From: Limimaricola hongkongensis DSM 17492
GTDB lineage: Bacteria; Pseudomonadota; Alphaproteobacteria; Rhodobacterales; Rhodobacteraceae
Direction: 5' to 3'
Assembly: GCF_000600975.2 (NCBI RefSeq)
Contig: NZ_KK088648.1
Span: forward strand, 124,001-188,000
DNA: 64,000 nt
A program made the position numbers and the translations under genes. The notes under the pieces were generated by a model. It had not been told where the DNA came from and made no database searches. It saw only the letters and a list, made by a program, of their open reading frames with translations. Positions 51,714 through 60,651 of this stretch are shown here, piece by piece. Every line of letters begins with the position of its first letter. The stretch's first letter is position 1.

Positions 51714-54700
51714 GGCGTCACCGTGAGCGTGGCGAAGGGCCCGGCCCCGAACGCGTCCGAGATCTGCGCCACCTGCACCGCCAGCGGCTCCGCCGCCCCG
51801 TCGGCGAGACGCGCGGCGGCGGTGTAGCGATAACGCGGCGCCCCGACCTCCGCCTCGCGCAGCAGCACGCCGCCCGCGACGATCCGCAAAAGATACGCCT
51901 CGCGCCCCTCGTCGAGCGGCACCTCGCGCCCCTCCCACCCATCGGCGCCGCTGCGCGCCCGCCGGATCCACGAGATCGCCAGGTCATCGCCATCCGCGCG
52001 CGCCCGCAGATGCACCGGCGCATAGGGCCTGAGCCCGATGCCCGCGAAGGCGCGGATCTCGTGGCGCCAGCTCGGATCGGTCAGCGGGCGGCGCGCCGGG
52101 CCGTAACGGTAATGCCGCTCCAGCCCGCGCGCCGCCTGCGGCAGATCGACCTGCCGCGGCGCCCCGTCGAGCAGCACGAAGCGGCTGCCCGCGGGCCAGA
52201 CATCCGGCATCACCGCATCGGTGCCCGCCTGCCCCCTGAGCCGCAGCGACACATCATAGACGCCGGGCGCGACCGGCTCGGCCCGCGCGAATTGCAGCAG
52301 CTCCCAATGATCGCTCTCTCCGTCACCGATCGCCGCGAGATTGGCCCCCGACAACAGCGCCGCCTGGGTCGCGCCGGTCAATCGCCCCTGCGCCAGCCGC
52401 ACCCGGAGCGCCGGGCCGCGATCCCACAGCCCCGCAGGCGCCGGCCCGAGCGCGGTCAGCGTCGTGCCGATCGTCGCCGCCAGCGGCTGCACGAGCTGCA
52501 ACCGGTGATCGGCATCCTCGACGCCCGAGACCAGCGCCACCGCGCCGGGCCACGGATTGGCCGTGGCGGCGAAATGCGGCGCGTGCGGCGCCTCCGCCCC
52601 GGTCAGGAGCGGCAGGTCGAGAAACACGCCCTCGACCGGCACGGGCGGCAGGTAGGCCCCGGGCTGTTCGGTCTCGTCCGCGGCGGGGGCCGGAAGATAG
52701 GGCGCGGGCGCGCAGCGCACCGCCTCGATCTGCGCATGGGCGGTGCGCTCCAGCCGGTCGATGCGCCAGCCGCCGCCCGGCGCGCCCGCGATCTCCACCA
52801 CGTCGCCCGCCCCGAGCGGATGCGCCGAGGGCGGCAGCGCGAAACCGGCGGTCTCGCGCCCGAGCCGCGTCTCCGCCAGCCAGCGCGCGGCGATGGCCTG
52901 CGCCTCGCCCCGGCACAGCACCATCGGCAGCTCCGCCGTCTCGACATGGCGCGGCGCATGGCCCGGCAGCGCCGCCTCGACGCTGCCCGCCGCCCCGGTT
53001 TCCGCCGCGACATAGCCCAGCCGCACCCGGTCGGGCAGCGCGGCCTCGCCATCGCGCGCGATCTCGACCACCGGCGCCTCGGGCGCCACGCGCGCAAGCC
53101 CGCCGGGGTCGAGCACCGCGTCGGCCCGCCCGTCGCGGCTGCGAAACACCAGCACCCCGTCGCGCTCCACCGCGTCGAACCCATGCGCCAGCATCAAGGG
53201 CTGCAACAGCGCCCGCGCGCTTTGCACCCCTTGCGCGACATAGCCCCGCACGAGCCCATGCAGCCGCGAGGTGTCGATCGCCGTCACACCGGCCCCGGCG
53301 CAGATCTCGGCCACCACCGAGGCAAGGTCGCGATGCGCCGTCCGCCCGGTGATCCAGTGCCCGCGCGCCCAGTTCGCGCCGTCGTTCCAGACCTCCGCCA
53401 GCCCCGGAAACCACGGATAGGGCCGCAAATCCCACGCCCAGACCAGCATCCGTTCGGTGTCGAGCATCGGGCCGCCATAGACGACCGAGACCGGGTTCGC
53501 GGCGGGGTCGGCGAAATGGCGATGCACCGCGCGCAGGTACTGCATCTGGATCAGCTCGTCGCGATGGCCGCGCGACTGATGGGGCCGCGCCGATTCCGAG
53601 GATTTGGGATCGAGGAACTTGTTGGGCTGGTTGGTGCCCCGGTCGATGGCGGCGCAGCCCAGCTCGGTGAAGCGGATCGGCTTCATCCCCGGCTGCCACG
53701 CGGTCGGCGCGGCCTGCCGCACCCCGTCGATCCGGTCGTGATGGGCATTGCCCCACCAGCCCTTCAGATCCTTGTAGCGCCAGACCCACGGCTCGCCGTC
53801 GCCATCGCTGATCGGCGTGCGGATCTGCGCCGCGCGCGCCTCGGGCGAATGATAGTACCAGTCATGGCCCTCGCCCCCCGCCACGTTGCCCGCGAGGTAG
53901 TCGAGATCGTAAATCGAGCGGTGATCGGTGGCGTCGAGATGATCCACCCCGTCGCGCCAGTCCGACAGCGGCATGTAGTTGTCGATGCCGATGAAGTCGA
54001 TCTCCGGGTCGGCCCAGAGCGGGTCGAGATGGAACCGCTTGGTCGCCCCGCCCGGCTGGTGGCCGTGATATTCCGACCAGTCGGCGGCATAGGAGAGCTT
54101 GACCCCCGGCCCGAGAATACCGCGCACCTGCGCCGCCAGGTCGCGCAGCGCCGCCACCGCCGGGTAGCCGTCATCCGCGCCCCGGATCGTGGTCAGCCCG
54201 ACCATTTCCGAGCCGATGCAGAACGCCTCGACGCCGCCCGCCATGGCGCAAAGATGCGCCTGGTGCAGCACGAAGCGTCTCAGCCCCCAATCCTCGGGGC
54301 CGTGATAGGCCGGGCCGTCCGGCGTGATCGTGAAATCCTCCGCCCGCGCCGTGCCGAAAAACGCCGCGACCTCGGCCTCGGCCCCGGCCGTGCGGTCGGT
54401 GGTGCCGGGCTGGCCCGGCGCGATGGCGGTGGTGATCCGCCCGCGCCATGGCAGCGGCGCCTGCTCGGCCCCGCCATGCGGGTCGGGCAGGCCGTTGCCC
54501 GGCAGCCGGTCCATCAGGATGAACGGGTAATACGTCACCTCAAGCCCGCGCGCGGCCATGGCGCGGATCGCCTCGATCACGGCGCGGTCCGACGGCGTGC
54601 CGCCATAGACGGGCCGGTCCTCGATCCGAGGCACCGCCATGGCATCCGCGCGCACCAGCCCCGAGACATGCCACGGCATCTCCTCGCCATCATCCTCGCG

Positions 54701-55609
54701 CTGTTCGACCTTGGGCCGGATCGTGCAGTGCCCGGCGCGCAGGTCGTCGCCGAACCACGACACCACGAGCGACGCGGCGCGGCAGTCGGGCAGCTCCTCG
54801 ACCAGGTCGTCGAGCGCGGCCTCGGCGTCGCTCGGCCCGGACGGCCCGTGCCGGTTGGCGGGGCGGCGTTCGCCGAAACCGGTGGCGACATGCACCGGCG
54901 TCGTCGCCAGACCGTATTCGCCGGTGCCCGGAATGACCGCGACGCCGCGCACCAGCCGGGCGAGATCCTCGGCCCCGGCGGGGTCCGCGACATCGGCGGG
55001 GCGCAGCACCTCGAAGGAGAACTGCGGCACCCGGTTGCCGAACCGCGCGAGATCGAGATCCTCGATCACCACATAGGCCAGCCCGCGATAGGCGGGGGCG
55101 CGGCCGATGCCCTCCACCGCCTCGATCTTGGGGTCGGGGCGCTGGTCCTCGTGCCCCTCGTAGAGCCGCCATGCGATCTCCTCGCGGCCCAGCTCGACCC
55201 CGTCGGCCCAGATCCGCGCGATGCGGCGCACCGGCCCCTCGCACAGCCCGATGGCAAGGCTCACCGCATAGGAATATTCGGTGATCTCGGGGCGCGGCGC
55301 GCCCTTGCCGCCGCCGCTCGTGGCGCTGCGTTCCTCGAACTCCGAGGCCCAGATCACCTGCCCGCCGATCCGCATCCGGCCCCAGAGCCGGGCGATCGGC
55401 GCGCCCTCGCCCGCGCCGGTCAGGCGGAACCGGTCGATCCGCCCCGTCTCGACCGGGTCGGCGCCCGCGCCCAACAGCCGCGCGTCGATCGCGCGGCCCA
55501 GCGCGGCGCCCCCCGCGCGGCCCCAGACCGCGCCCGACAGGCCCAGAACGCTGCCGCCCGCCGCGCCGCCAAGCGCCATGCCCGCGGCTCCGAACATGAT
55601 GGTCGCCAT
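51710..55609 (-). CDS. GTA host-interaction / tail tip protein (g15, megatron)
   Basis: A 1299-residue protein matching the largest GTA gene product (about 1300 residues in R. capsulatus). It starts MATIMFGAAGMALGGAAGG, a glycine-rich membrane-like helix. The middle carries a TIM-barrel glycoside-hydrolase-like domain (SYAADWSEYHGHQPGG, DFIGIDNYMPLSDWRDG, WWGNAHHDRIDGVR), then phage-tail fold segments (tail-3/BR0599 style) and receptor-binding beta-rich C-terminus. It forms the tip used to meet the recipient cell wall. ATG 55609 shares one base with the g14 stop. Confidence 0.93.
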   Translation of the reverse strand: MATIMFGAAGMALGGAAGGSVLGLSGAVWGRAGGAALGRAIDARLLGAGADPVETGRIDRFRLTGAGEGAPIARLWGRMRIGGQVIWASEFEERSATSGGGKGAPRPEITEYSYAVSLAIGLCEGPVRRIARIWADGVELGREEIAWRLYEGHEDQRPDPKIEAVEGIGRAPAYRGLAYVVIEDLDLARFGNRVPQFSFEVLRPADVADPAGAEDLARLVRGVAVIPGTGEYGLATTPVHVATGFGERRPANRHGPSGPSDAEAALDDLVEELPDCRAASLVVSWFGDDLRAGHCTIRPKVEQREDDGEEMPWHVSGLVRADAMAVPRIEDRPVYGGTPSDRAVIEAIRAMAARGLEVTYYPFILMDRLPGNGLPDPHGGAEQAPLPWRGRITTAIAPGQPGTTDRTAGAEAEVAAFFGTARAEDFTITPDGPAYHGPEDWGLRRFVLHQAHLCAMAGGVEAFCIGSEMVGLTTIRGADDGYPAVAALRDLAAQVRGILGPGVKLSYAADWSEYHGHQPGGATKRFHLDPLWADPEIDFIGIDNYMPLSDWRDGVDHLDATDHRSIYDLDYLAGNVAGGEGHDWYYHSPEARAAQIRTPISDGDGEPWVWRYKDLKGWWGNAHHDRIDGVRQAAPTAWQPGMKPIRFTELGCAAIDRGTNQPNKFLDPKSSESARPHQSRGHRDELIQMQYLRAVHRHFADPAANPVSVVYGGPMLDTERMLVWAWDLRPYPWFPGLAEVWNDGANWARGHWITGRTAHRDLASVVAEICAGAGVTAIDTSRLHGLVRGYVAQGVQSARALLQPLMLAHGFDAVERDGVLVFRSRDGRADAVLDPGGLARVAPEAPVVEIARDGEAALPDRVRLGYVAAETGAAGSVEAALPGHAPRHVETAELPMVLCRGEAQAIAARWLAETRLGRETAGFALPPSAHPLGAGDVVEIAGAPGGGWRIDRLERTAHAQIEAVRCAPAPYLPAPAADETEQPGAYLPPVPVEGVFLDLPLLTGAEAPHAPHFAATANPWPGAVALVSGVEDADHRLQLVQPLAATIGTTLTALGPAPAGLWDRGPALRVRLAQGRLTGATQAALLSGANLAAIGDGESDHWELLQFARAEPVAPGVYDVSLRLRGQAGTDAVMPDVWPAGSRFVLLDGAPRQVDLPQAARGLERHYRYGPARRPLTDPSWRHEIRAFAGIGLRPYAPVHLRARADGDDLAISWIRRARSGADGWEGREVPLDEGREAYLLRIVAGGVLLREAEVGAPRYRYTAAARLADGAAEPLAVQVAQISDAFGAGPFATLTVTP

Positions 55610-56181
55610 CAGCCGATCCTTTCCGTCAATGCGAAACAGGCGGCGATGCGCCGCCGCCATGGCGGGGTCAGCGGGCTTTCGACCACGCCGTGCCCCTCAT
55701 AGGCATGGATGAAGCTCGGCCCGCCCCCTTGCGCGGCCATCACCCCCAGATGCCGCGCCGCCGCGCCACGGCGCAGCCGGAACAGCAGAAGATCGCCCGG
55801 CCCCGCCGCCTCCGGCGCGATCTCGCGCAGGTGCCGCCGCGCCGCGTCGCGCAGGATTTCGCGGGCGGACGCCTCATGGCGCGGATAGGCGGGCACCGCT
55901 TCGGGCGCCGCCCCCGCCAGCGCCACCCAGACGCCGCGCACCAGGCCGAGGCAATCGCAACCCGCCCCGCGCCGCGCCGCGCCATGCAGATAGGGCGTGC
56001 CGATCCAGCGCCGCGCCTCGGCCACGACCTTGCCGCGTGCCTCCGGCACGACCCTGCCGCGCGCCTCCGGCACGACCCTGCCGCGCGCCTCCGGCACGAC
56101 CTTGCCGCGCGCCTCCGGCACGACCCTGCCGCGCGCCTCCGGCACGACCCTGCCGCGCGTCTCCGGCATGGGGCCGCTCAC
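55609..56181 (-). CDS. GTA cell-wall peptidase (g14, NlpC/P60) with repeated N-terminus
   Basis: A 190-residue NlpC/P60 cysteine peptidase of the GTA tail, thought to open the recipient peptidoglycan. The core ARRWIGTPYLHGAARRGAGCDCLGL holds the catalytic Cys, and HLGVMA the His. Before it lie about 50 extra residues made of an 8-residue unit (VVPEARGR/K), five full copies plus degenerate first and last ones. The last copy (VVAEARRW) is the ordinary N-terminus of g14, so the unit was duplicated from it. Start GTG at 56181 overlaps the g13 stop; ATG at 56169 is an alternative. Confidence 0.88.
   Translation of the reverse strand: MSGPMPETRGRVVPEARGRVVPEARGKVVPEARGRVVPEARGRVVPEARGKVVAEARRWIGTPYLHGAARRGAGCDCLGLVRGVWVALAGAAPEAVPAYPRHEASAREILRDAARRHLREIAPEAAGPGDLLLFRLRRGAAARHLGVMAAQGGGPSFIHAYEGHGVVESPLTPPWRRRIAACFALTERIG
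56023..56172. repeat. 24-base minisatellite inside GTA g14
   Basis: The plus-strand unit CTCCGGCACGACC...GCGCGC repeats every 24 bases, with CTCCGG at 56041, 56065, 56089, 56113, 56137 and 56161. Units differ only at single positions (CCTG or CTTG, and one CGTC). The period keeps the frame, so it adds 8 residues per copy. Confidence 0.9.
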
Positions 56182-57029
56182 CCCGCCGCCCCGCGCGGCA
56201 CCGCCATCAGCCAGTCTTCGCCCGGCAGATGCGGAAAGCCGCGAAAGTTCAGGAAGTTGTCGAACTTGATCCGGCAGGTCTCGGCCCGCTTATCGCAGCC
56301 CGCAACCAGCCGCAGCGCCGTGCCGGGCGCAAGCGCGACCCCGATCGGGCGCCACAGCTCGACGATCCGCGCACCCGCCTCGATGCGGTCCTCGCGGATC
56401 GGCGCGGACAGCCCGGCGCCGGGCCCGTCCAGCACCTCGACCCGGCCTTGCGCGAACCAGCCCGGCGCCGGGCCGTCCGGCCAGTCGAAGCGCAGCCGCG
56501 CGCCCGTCGCCATGTCCAGCATCCGCTCGACCGCGATCCCCGGCTGCCCGGCATCGACGCCGCAGCGCGCATCGCCAAAGCTCGCGTCGCAGCGCGGCTG
56601 GTAGACCCGCCCCGAAGGCCGGTTCAGCAGGTCCGACAGCCCGCGCAGCTCGGCCCGGAACAGACCGCCCTCGCGGCGGATCTCGCCCAATTGCCCCCGG
56701 AACTCCAGCACCCGCTCCTCCGGCGCGGCCCAGTTGACGCGCCAGATCCGCAAGCCCGCCCCGTCGAGCCGGCCTTGGGCGATCTCGGCCTCGGTCACGC
56801 CCGCATCCGAAATCGCGCCCAGCGCCTCGCCTGTGTCGGCGGCCAGCCCCGCGCCCTGCACCAGCGCGCTGGCGCTCAGCCCCGTCTCGGGCCGAAAGTC
56901 GATGCCGTCGAAGGACAAGGGCCGGTCGTGATCGGTAAAGCCGCGCACAAGCCCGTCGGCCCGCTCCAGCGCCCAGGCCCGGCAGATCGTGGTGACACCG
57001 CCCGAAAGATGGTTCGCGAACCCGCTCAT
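56178..57029 (-). CDS. GTA tail hub protein (g13)
   Basis: A 283-residue DUF2163/BR0599-type baseplate hub. It starts MSGFANHLSGGVTTICRAW and contains GFTDHDRPLSFDGIDF, typical of the family. Cysteines at CDASFGDARCGVD and CDKRAETC are placed as the ligands of the [4Fe-4S] cluster described for the R. capsulatus hub. It joins the tail tube to the g15 tip. The stop overlaps the g14 start (GTGA), and its own start overlaps the g12 stop (ATGA). Confidence 0.9.
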   Translation of the reverse strand: MSGFANHLSGGVTTICRAWALERADGLVRGFTDHDRPLSFDGIDFRPETGLSASALVQGAGLAADTGEALGAISDAGVTEAEIAQGRLDGAGLRIWRVNWAAPEERVLEFRGQLGEIRREGGLFRAELRGLSDLLNRPSGRVYQPRCDASFGDARCGVDAGQPGIAVERMLDMATGARLRFDWPDGPAPGWFAQGRVEVLDGPGAGLSAPIREDRIEAGARIVELWRPIGVALAPGTALRLVAGCDKRAETCRIKFDNFLNFRGFPHLPGEDWLMAVPRGAAG

Positions 57030-57658
57030 AACCGGATCTCCACCACCGGGATCTCGGGCACGCTGCCCGCCGCGAAGCTCGCCGCCGAGCCGATCAGCGT
57101 TTCGGTGTCGAACCGCACCGGCACGTCGAATTCGAACCCCGCCGTGATCACCGCGCCCACCGCGGGCGGCAGGTCGAAAGTCACGAGGCCGGTGGCGTGA
57201 TCGACCGAAACCCCCGCCCCTTCGACCACCGGATCGCCATCGACCGCGATGCGCACGCTGCCCGCGACCGGCTTGGCGATCGGGCGCAGATAGGGGTCGG
57301 GCCCGTCGCCATAGCGTTTGACCAGCGCAAAGCCGGTGGTCGCGTCGTCGCCCAGGCCGATCTGCTGGTCGAGCGGGCCGATGGGGCGCCGCCCCGGCGC
57401 GGAGCGCCAGTCGAGCCAGTCCTTCCAGCGAAACCCGTGCAAGGGCCCGCGCCGCGCCTCGAAAAAGCCGAGCACCGCCTCGACATCCTCGATCGCGCGC
57501 AGGCCGATCCCGGCGTCATAGCGCCGGCGCGACTGTGACCAGGGGGTGTTGCGCTCCTCGAACCCGTTGGCCAGCGTCACGATTTCGGTGCGCCGTTCCG
57601 GCCCGCCTGTGGCGCCGAAGCTGACCGCCGCGGGAAATCTCACGTCGTGGAATGCCAT
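57026..57658 (-). CDS. GTA distal tail protein (g12)
   Basis: A 210-residue protein of the DUF2460/TIGR02217 family. MAFHDVRFPAAVSFGATGGPERR is the standard N-terminus, with NTPWSQSRRRYDAGIGLRAIEDV and GPLHGFRWKDWLDW after it. This is the baseplate distal-tail protein. ATG 57658 is preferred over the upstream start because it matches this N-terminus. 14 bases separate it from g11. Confidence 0.92.
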   Translation of the reverse strand: MAFHDVRFPAAVSFGATGGPERRTEIVTLANGFEERNTPWSQSRRRYDAGIGLRAIEDVEAVLGFFEARRGPLHGFRWKDWLDWRSAPGRRPIGPLDQQIGLGDDATTGFALVKRYGDGPDPYLRPIAKPVAGSVRIAVDGDPVVEGAGVSVDHATGLVTFDLPPAVGAVITAGFEFDVPVRFDTETLIGSAASFAAGSVPEIPVVEIRL

Positions 57659-57672
57659 GATCTGCGTCCTTT

Positions 57673-58311
57673 TCACCTGTCGCGGCGGCCGCGATCGACG
57701 GCGCGCGCGATCTGCGCCGCCACCTGCCCGCGCGACCGCTGAAAGCTCTGGGCGTCGGGCGTGGCGATGTTGACCGTCACCCGGACGGCGCCGCCCTGCG
57801 CCCCCGCCGCGACGCCGAGCCGCCCGTCGGGGCCGCGCGACAGCGGCAGGATCGCCTCTGGCCCCGCCTCGCCCATCAACCCGGTGCCGCCGCGCATCGG
57901 AAAGGCCACCGGCCCCGACACCACGCCGCCGCGCGCGAAAGGCGTCACCCGCCCGCCCGAAAACGCCCCGCCATCGGCAAAGGGCATCAGCCCCGCCACC
58001 AGCCCGTTCACCCCCCGCGCCAGCGCCCCGCCAAGCCGGCCCGTCACGGGCCGCATGGCGGTGCCATAAACGGTGTCCGACATCGTCCCCGCCAGCCCCT
58101 TCAGCGCGCCGCCCGGCGAGCGGCCTTCGAACAGCACGCCGTCGATGGCGCGGCGGATGCCGCCCGCGAACCCGCGCTCCAGCCGCCCCAGGTCGCGCGT
58201 CGTCTCGTGGATGCCGTCGCGCATCCGCGCCAGTTCGCGCGAGAAGCTTTCTGCGACGTTGCCCGTCTCCTCCATGGCGCGTTCCAACGCCTCGAACTCG
58301 TCCTCAGTCAT
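57673..58311 (-). CDS. GTA tape measure protein (g11)
   Basis: A 212-residue protein. The N-terminal half is helical (DEFEALERAMEETGNVAESF). The middle is glycine-rich (LFEGRSPGGALKGLAGTM, ADGGAFSGGRVTPFARGG) and the end TPDAQSFQRSRGQVAAQIARAV is the pattern of short GTA tape measures. It sets tail length. Much shorter than in siphophages, agreeing with the short tail of GTA. Start ATG 58311 overlaps g10.1. Confidence 0.9.
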   Translation of the reverse strand: MTEDEFEALERAMEETGNVAESFSRELARMRDGIHETTRDLGRLERGFAGGIRRAIDGVLFEGRSPGGALKGLAGTMSDTVYGTAMRPVTGRLGGALARGVNGLVAGLMPFADGGAFSGGRVTPFARGGVVSGPVAFPMRGGTGLMGEAGPEAILPLSRGPDGRLGVAAGAQGGAVRVTVNIATPDAQSFQRSRGQVAAQIARAVDRGRRDR

Positions 58312-58502
58312 GATCCCTCCTTGCCCGGATCGTCCGGGTAGGCGCGGCACAGCTCCATCAGCCGCGCCCGCCCCATCGGCGCCGGGGCCGCCGGGCCCAG
58401 CATCAGCCGCAGCTCGGCAGGCGTGAGCGCCCAGAATTCGGACGGGCGGAGCCCCAGCCCGCAGATGCCCGCCCGCATCATCGCCGCCCAGTCGAGCCGC
58501 AT
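58308..58502 (-). CDS. GTA small tail assembly gene (g10.1)
   Basis: A 64-residue protein (starts MRLDWAAMMRAGICGLGLRP, then FWALTPAELRLMLG) of the TIGR02216 type, probably the second half of the tail assembly chaperone pair. ATG 58502 shares its last base with the g10 stop, and its stop overlaps g11. Short but clearly placed in the operon order. Confidence 0.85.
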   Translation of the reverse strand: MRLDWAAMMRAGICGLGLRPSEFWALTPAELRLMLGPAAPAPMGRARLMELCRAYPDDPGKEGS

Positions 58503-58816
58503 CACCCCGGCCCGCCGAAGGCGCGCGCGACCAGCACGGCCGCGAGCCGCGCCGCCTCGACCGGGCCGCCCTCGATCTCGGTCGCCACGAGATCGGCGGC
58601 CCGGCCCGGCCAGCCGCCGCCGCGAAGCCCCGCGACGATCAATGCGGCCACGTCGCGGGCCGACACCTCCGCCTCCAGCCGGGCCACCAGCGCCGCGATG
58701 CTGTCCTCGCCCAGGCTCTCCTCCAGCTCGGCCAGCGCGCCGAGCGTGAGCTTCATCACCCGGCGGCGCCCGTCGAGGATCACCGCCACCTCGCCGCCAT
58801 GCGGGTTGGCGATCAC
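58502..58816 (-). CDS. GTA tail assembly chaperone (g10)
   Basis: A 104-residue protein starting at GTG (MIANPHGGEVAVILDGRRRV) with KLTLGALAELEESLGEDSI and ALIVAGLRGGG. It matches GTA family proteins of DUF3356 type that stand before the tape measure gene. GTG at 58816 overlaps the g9 stop (GTGA). Confidence 0.88.
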   Translation of the reverse strand: MIANPHGGEVAVILDGRRRVMKLTLGALAELEESLGEDSIAALVARLEAEVSARDVAALIVAGLRGGGWPGRAADLVATEIEGGPVEAARLAAVLVARAFGGPG

Positions 58817-59226
58817 AGCGCCGCCTCGAAGCGCAGCGGCCCGGCCGAGACCAGCGCGATCTCGAAGCTGGCCTCGCCGTCATGGCTGCCGGCGTAATCG
58901 ATCGAAGCGATCTGGAACGCGCCGGTCATGGTGCCGAAATCCGGGATCACCACCTGGAATTCCGGCGTGTCCCCGTCGAAGAAGATCTGCCGGGCGCGGG
59001 CATCGGTCGTGGCGTCGCGAAACACGCCCGAGCCGGAAATGGCGGCGCTGCGCACGCCCGCGCCGCCCAGCACCTCGCGCCAGCCGCCAGACCCCAGATG
59101 GGTCACGTCGACGCTTTGCGCATTGAGCGAGAGCCGCGTCGCGCGCAGCCCCGCCATGGTTTCGAACAGCCCGTCGCCGGTCATGTCGATCTTGAGCAGG
59201 AGATCCCTGCCGTTCTGAGCCGCCAT
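58813..59226 (-). CDS. GTA major tail protein (g9)
   Basis: A 137-residue tail tube protein (starts MAAQNGRDLLLKIDMTGDG). The family segment AGLRATRLSLNAQSVDVTHLG and GGWREVLGGAGVRSAAISGSG are present, as is the beta-rich end. It stacks into the tail tube. 23 bases lie between it and g8. Confidence 0.92.
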   Translation of the reverse strand: MAAQNGRDLLLKIDMTGDGLFETMAGLRATRLSLNAQSVDVTHLGSGGWREVLGGAGVRSAAISGSGVFRDATTDARARQIFFDGDTPEFQVVIPDFGTMTGAFQIASIDYAGSHDGEASFEIALVSAGPLRFEAAL

Positions 59227-59249
59227 CGCGCGCCCTCCCTTGCTGTGTT

Positions 59250-59660
59250 TCAGCCCTCGTCGCTGCGCGCCCGAAAGGTGAGATCCACCCGCCGCGCATC
59301 GCCGCTGCCGCTTCGCCGCGCCCGCGCCCGCACGAACCAGATCCCCACCAGCCGCCCGCGCGCCAGATCCGGCGGCGGCCCCGACAGCGCGTCGCAGATC
59401 GCCGCCGCCGCCCGCTTGGCGGCGCGAAACCCCGCCGCGTCGCCGATCACGCTGATGGTGAAATCATGCGCCGCCCCCGCCGCCGTGGCGTCGGAGCGGT
59501 CGCGCGCCTTGTCCGCCCCCAGCACCGCGTAGAGCGGCGGCAGCGGTCCGGCGGGCAGCGCGTCGTAGATCGCATCGCCCAACAGGTCGGTCAGGGGCGC
59601 ATGCGCCGTCAGGCGGGCATGGATCGCCACCTGCAGCGCCTCGGCCATCGCGTAGCTCAT
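59250..59660 (-). CDS. GTA tail terminator / completion protein (g8)
   Basis: A 136-residue DUF3168 protein (MSYAMAEALQVAIHARLTAH, GDAIYDALPAGPLPPLYAVLG). It caps the tail tube at the head end. ATG 59660 overlaps the g7 stop as ATGA. Confidence 0.88.
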   Translation of the reverse strand: MSYAMAEALQVAIHARLTAHAPLTDLLGDAIYDALPAGPLPPLYAVLGADKARDRSDATAAGAAHDFTISVIGDAAGFRAAKRAAAAICDALSGPPPDLARGRLVGIWFVRARARRSGSGDARRVDLTFRARSDEG

Positions 59661-59995
59661 CGCGCCACCTCCTCCTCGGCCTCGCAGACGAGGTATCGCC
59701 CGTCCGCGTCCCATTCGCGCACCGCGCGGATCGCGAAGATCCTGCCGCCCTCGCGGAACCGCTGTTCGGGCGCGGGGCGCATCGACGATCCCGGCGGCGC
59801 GGCGCGCAGCGTGATCCGCAAAAGCACCCGGCTCAGCGCCGCGCCGCCGCCGTCGAGATCGCGGCCCGAGCGGGCCTCGATCCGCGCCCAGATCATGCCC
59901 AGCGCGATCCAGCCCGGCGCGAAACCGCCCGCCCCGTCGGGCTGGCGCAGCGGCGCCTCCAGCACCAGCGCCCGGTTCAAGCGCACCGGTTTCAT
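59657..59995 (-). CDS. GTA head closure protein (g7)
   Basis: A 112-residue phage head-tail adaptor (LRQPDGAGGFAPGWIALGMIWA, ISAR-like region and FREGGRIFAIRAVREWDADG near the end), consistent with the head-closure protein. ATG 59995 overlaps g6 by ATGA. Confidence 0.88.
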   Translation of the reverse strand: MKPVRLNRALVLEAPLRQPDGAGGFAPGWIALGMIWARIEARSGRDLDGGGAALSRVLLRITLRAAPPGSSMRPAPEQRFREGGRIFAIRAVREWDADGRYLVCEAEEEVAR

Positions 59996-60588
59996 GCGCC
60001 GCGCCCCGACAGCCGCAGGGCGCGGAACCGTTCGGTCAGCGCCGTGACCCCGAACGGCATGCAGCCCGGCCCGAGCCCGGTGTCGTGGCGGTATTCGTGG
60101 TAATGCGCGGCCAGCATCATCACCGCCTGCGCCAGGTCGGCGGGCATGTCGGCCCAGCCCGGGCCGAACCCCGCCTCGAACGCGATCCGCGCGACCCCGC
60201 CCGAAGGGATCTCGGGCAGCGCCGCCGACAGCGGCTCCAGCCGCGGGCGCGCGTCGTCATGCAGCGCGCGCCAGCGCCCGCTGGGCACCGGCACCGCCAC
60301 GCCCTGCGCGTCCACCATGTCGAACCCCGTCACCGCCCGCAGCGGCGCGACCGGGAGCGCCACATGCCCCGCATCGCGCCAGCGCGCCAGCTCAAGCGCA
60401 AAGCCGCGCGCCAGCAGCACCTTGCCGGTGCGCGCCTCGATCGCGGCGATCGCGGCGCGCAGGAACCCCGCAAGGCCCGCATCCTGCAGCCCGTCCTCGG
60501 CAAAGCCGGTCCCGAGCCGCAGATGCGCGCGAAAGCCTTCGATCGGCAACGCCGCCTCGGGCACAGCGCCCGTTTCGATCAGTCTCAT
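59992..60588 (-). CDS. GTA head-tail connector protein (g6)
   Basis: A 198-residue connector (MRLIETGAVPEAALPIEGFR, LHLRLGTG-like region, AIAAIEARTGKVLLARGF). ATG 60588 is chosen rather than GTG 60591 because AAAGGA stands 6 bases before it. It fits between portal and head closure. Confidence 0.88.
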   Translation of the reverse strand: MRLIETGAVPEAALPIEGFRAHLRLGTGFAEDGLQDAGLAGFLRAAIAAIEARTGKVLLARGFALELARWRDAGHVALPVAPLRAVTGFDMVDAQGVAVPVPSGRWRALHDDARPRLEPLSAALPEIPSGGVARIAFEAGFGPGWADMPADLAQAVMMLAAHYHEYRHDTGLGPGCMPFGVTALTERFRALRLSGRGA

Positions 60589-60651
60589 CACCCGTCCTTT
60601 CGCGGTCGCAGGAAAGGCGCCGGGCCACCGCCATGGCGGCCCGGCGCGTCC

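Noticed and set aside
51419-55702. A 1427-residue plus-strand frame opposite GTA g15
   Set aside because: Arg/His/Pro-rich shadow of g15, which has clear family segments and overlaps its neighbours as expected.
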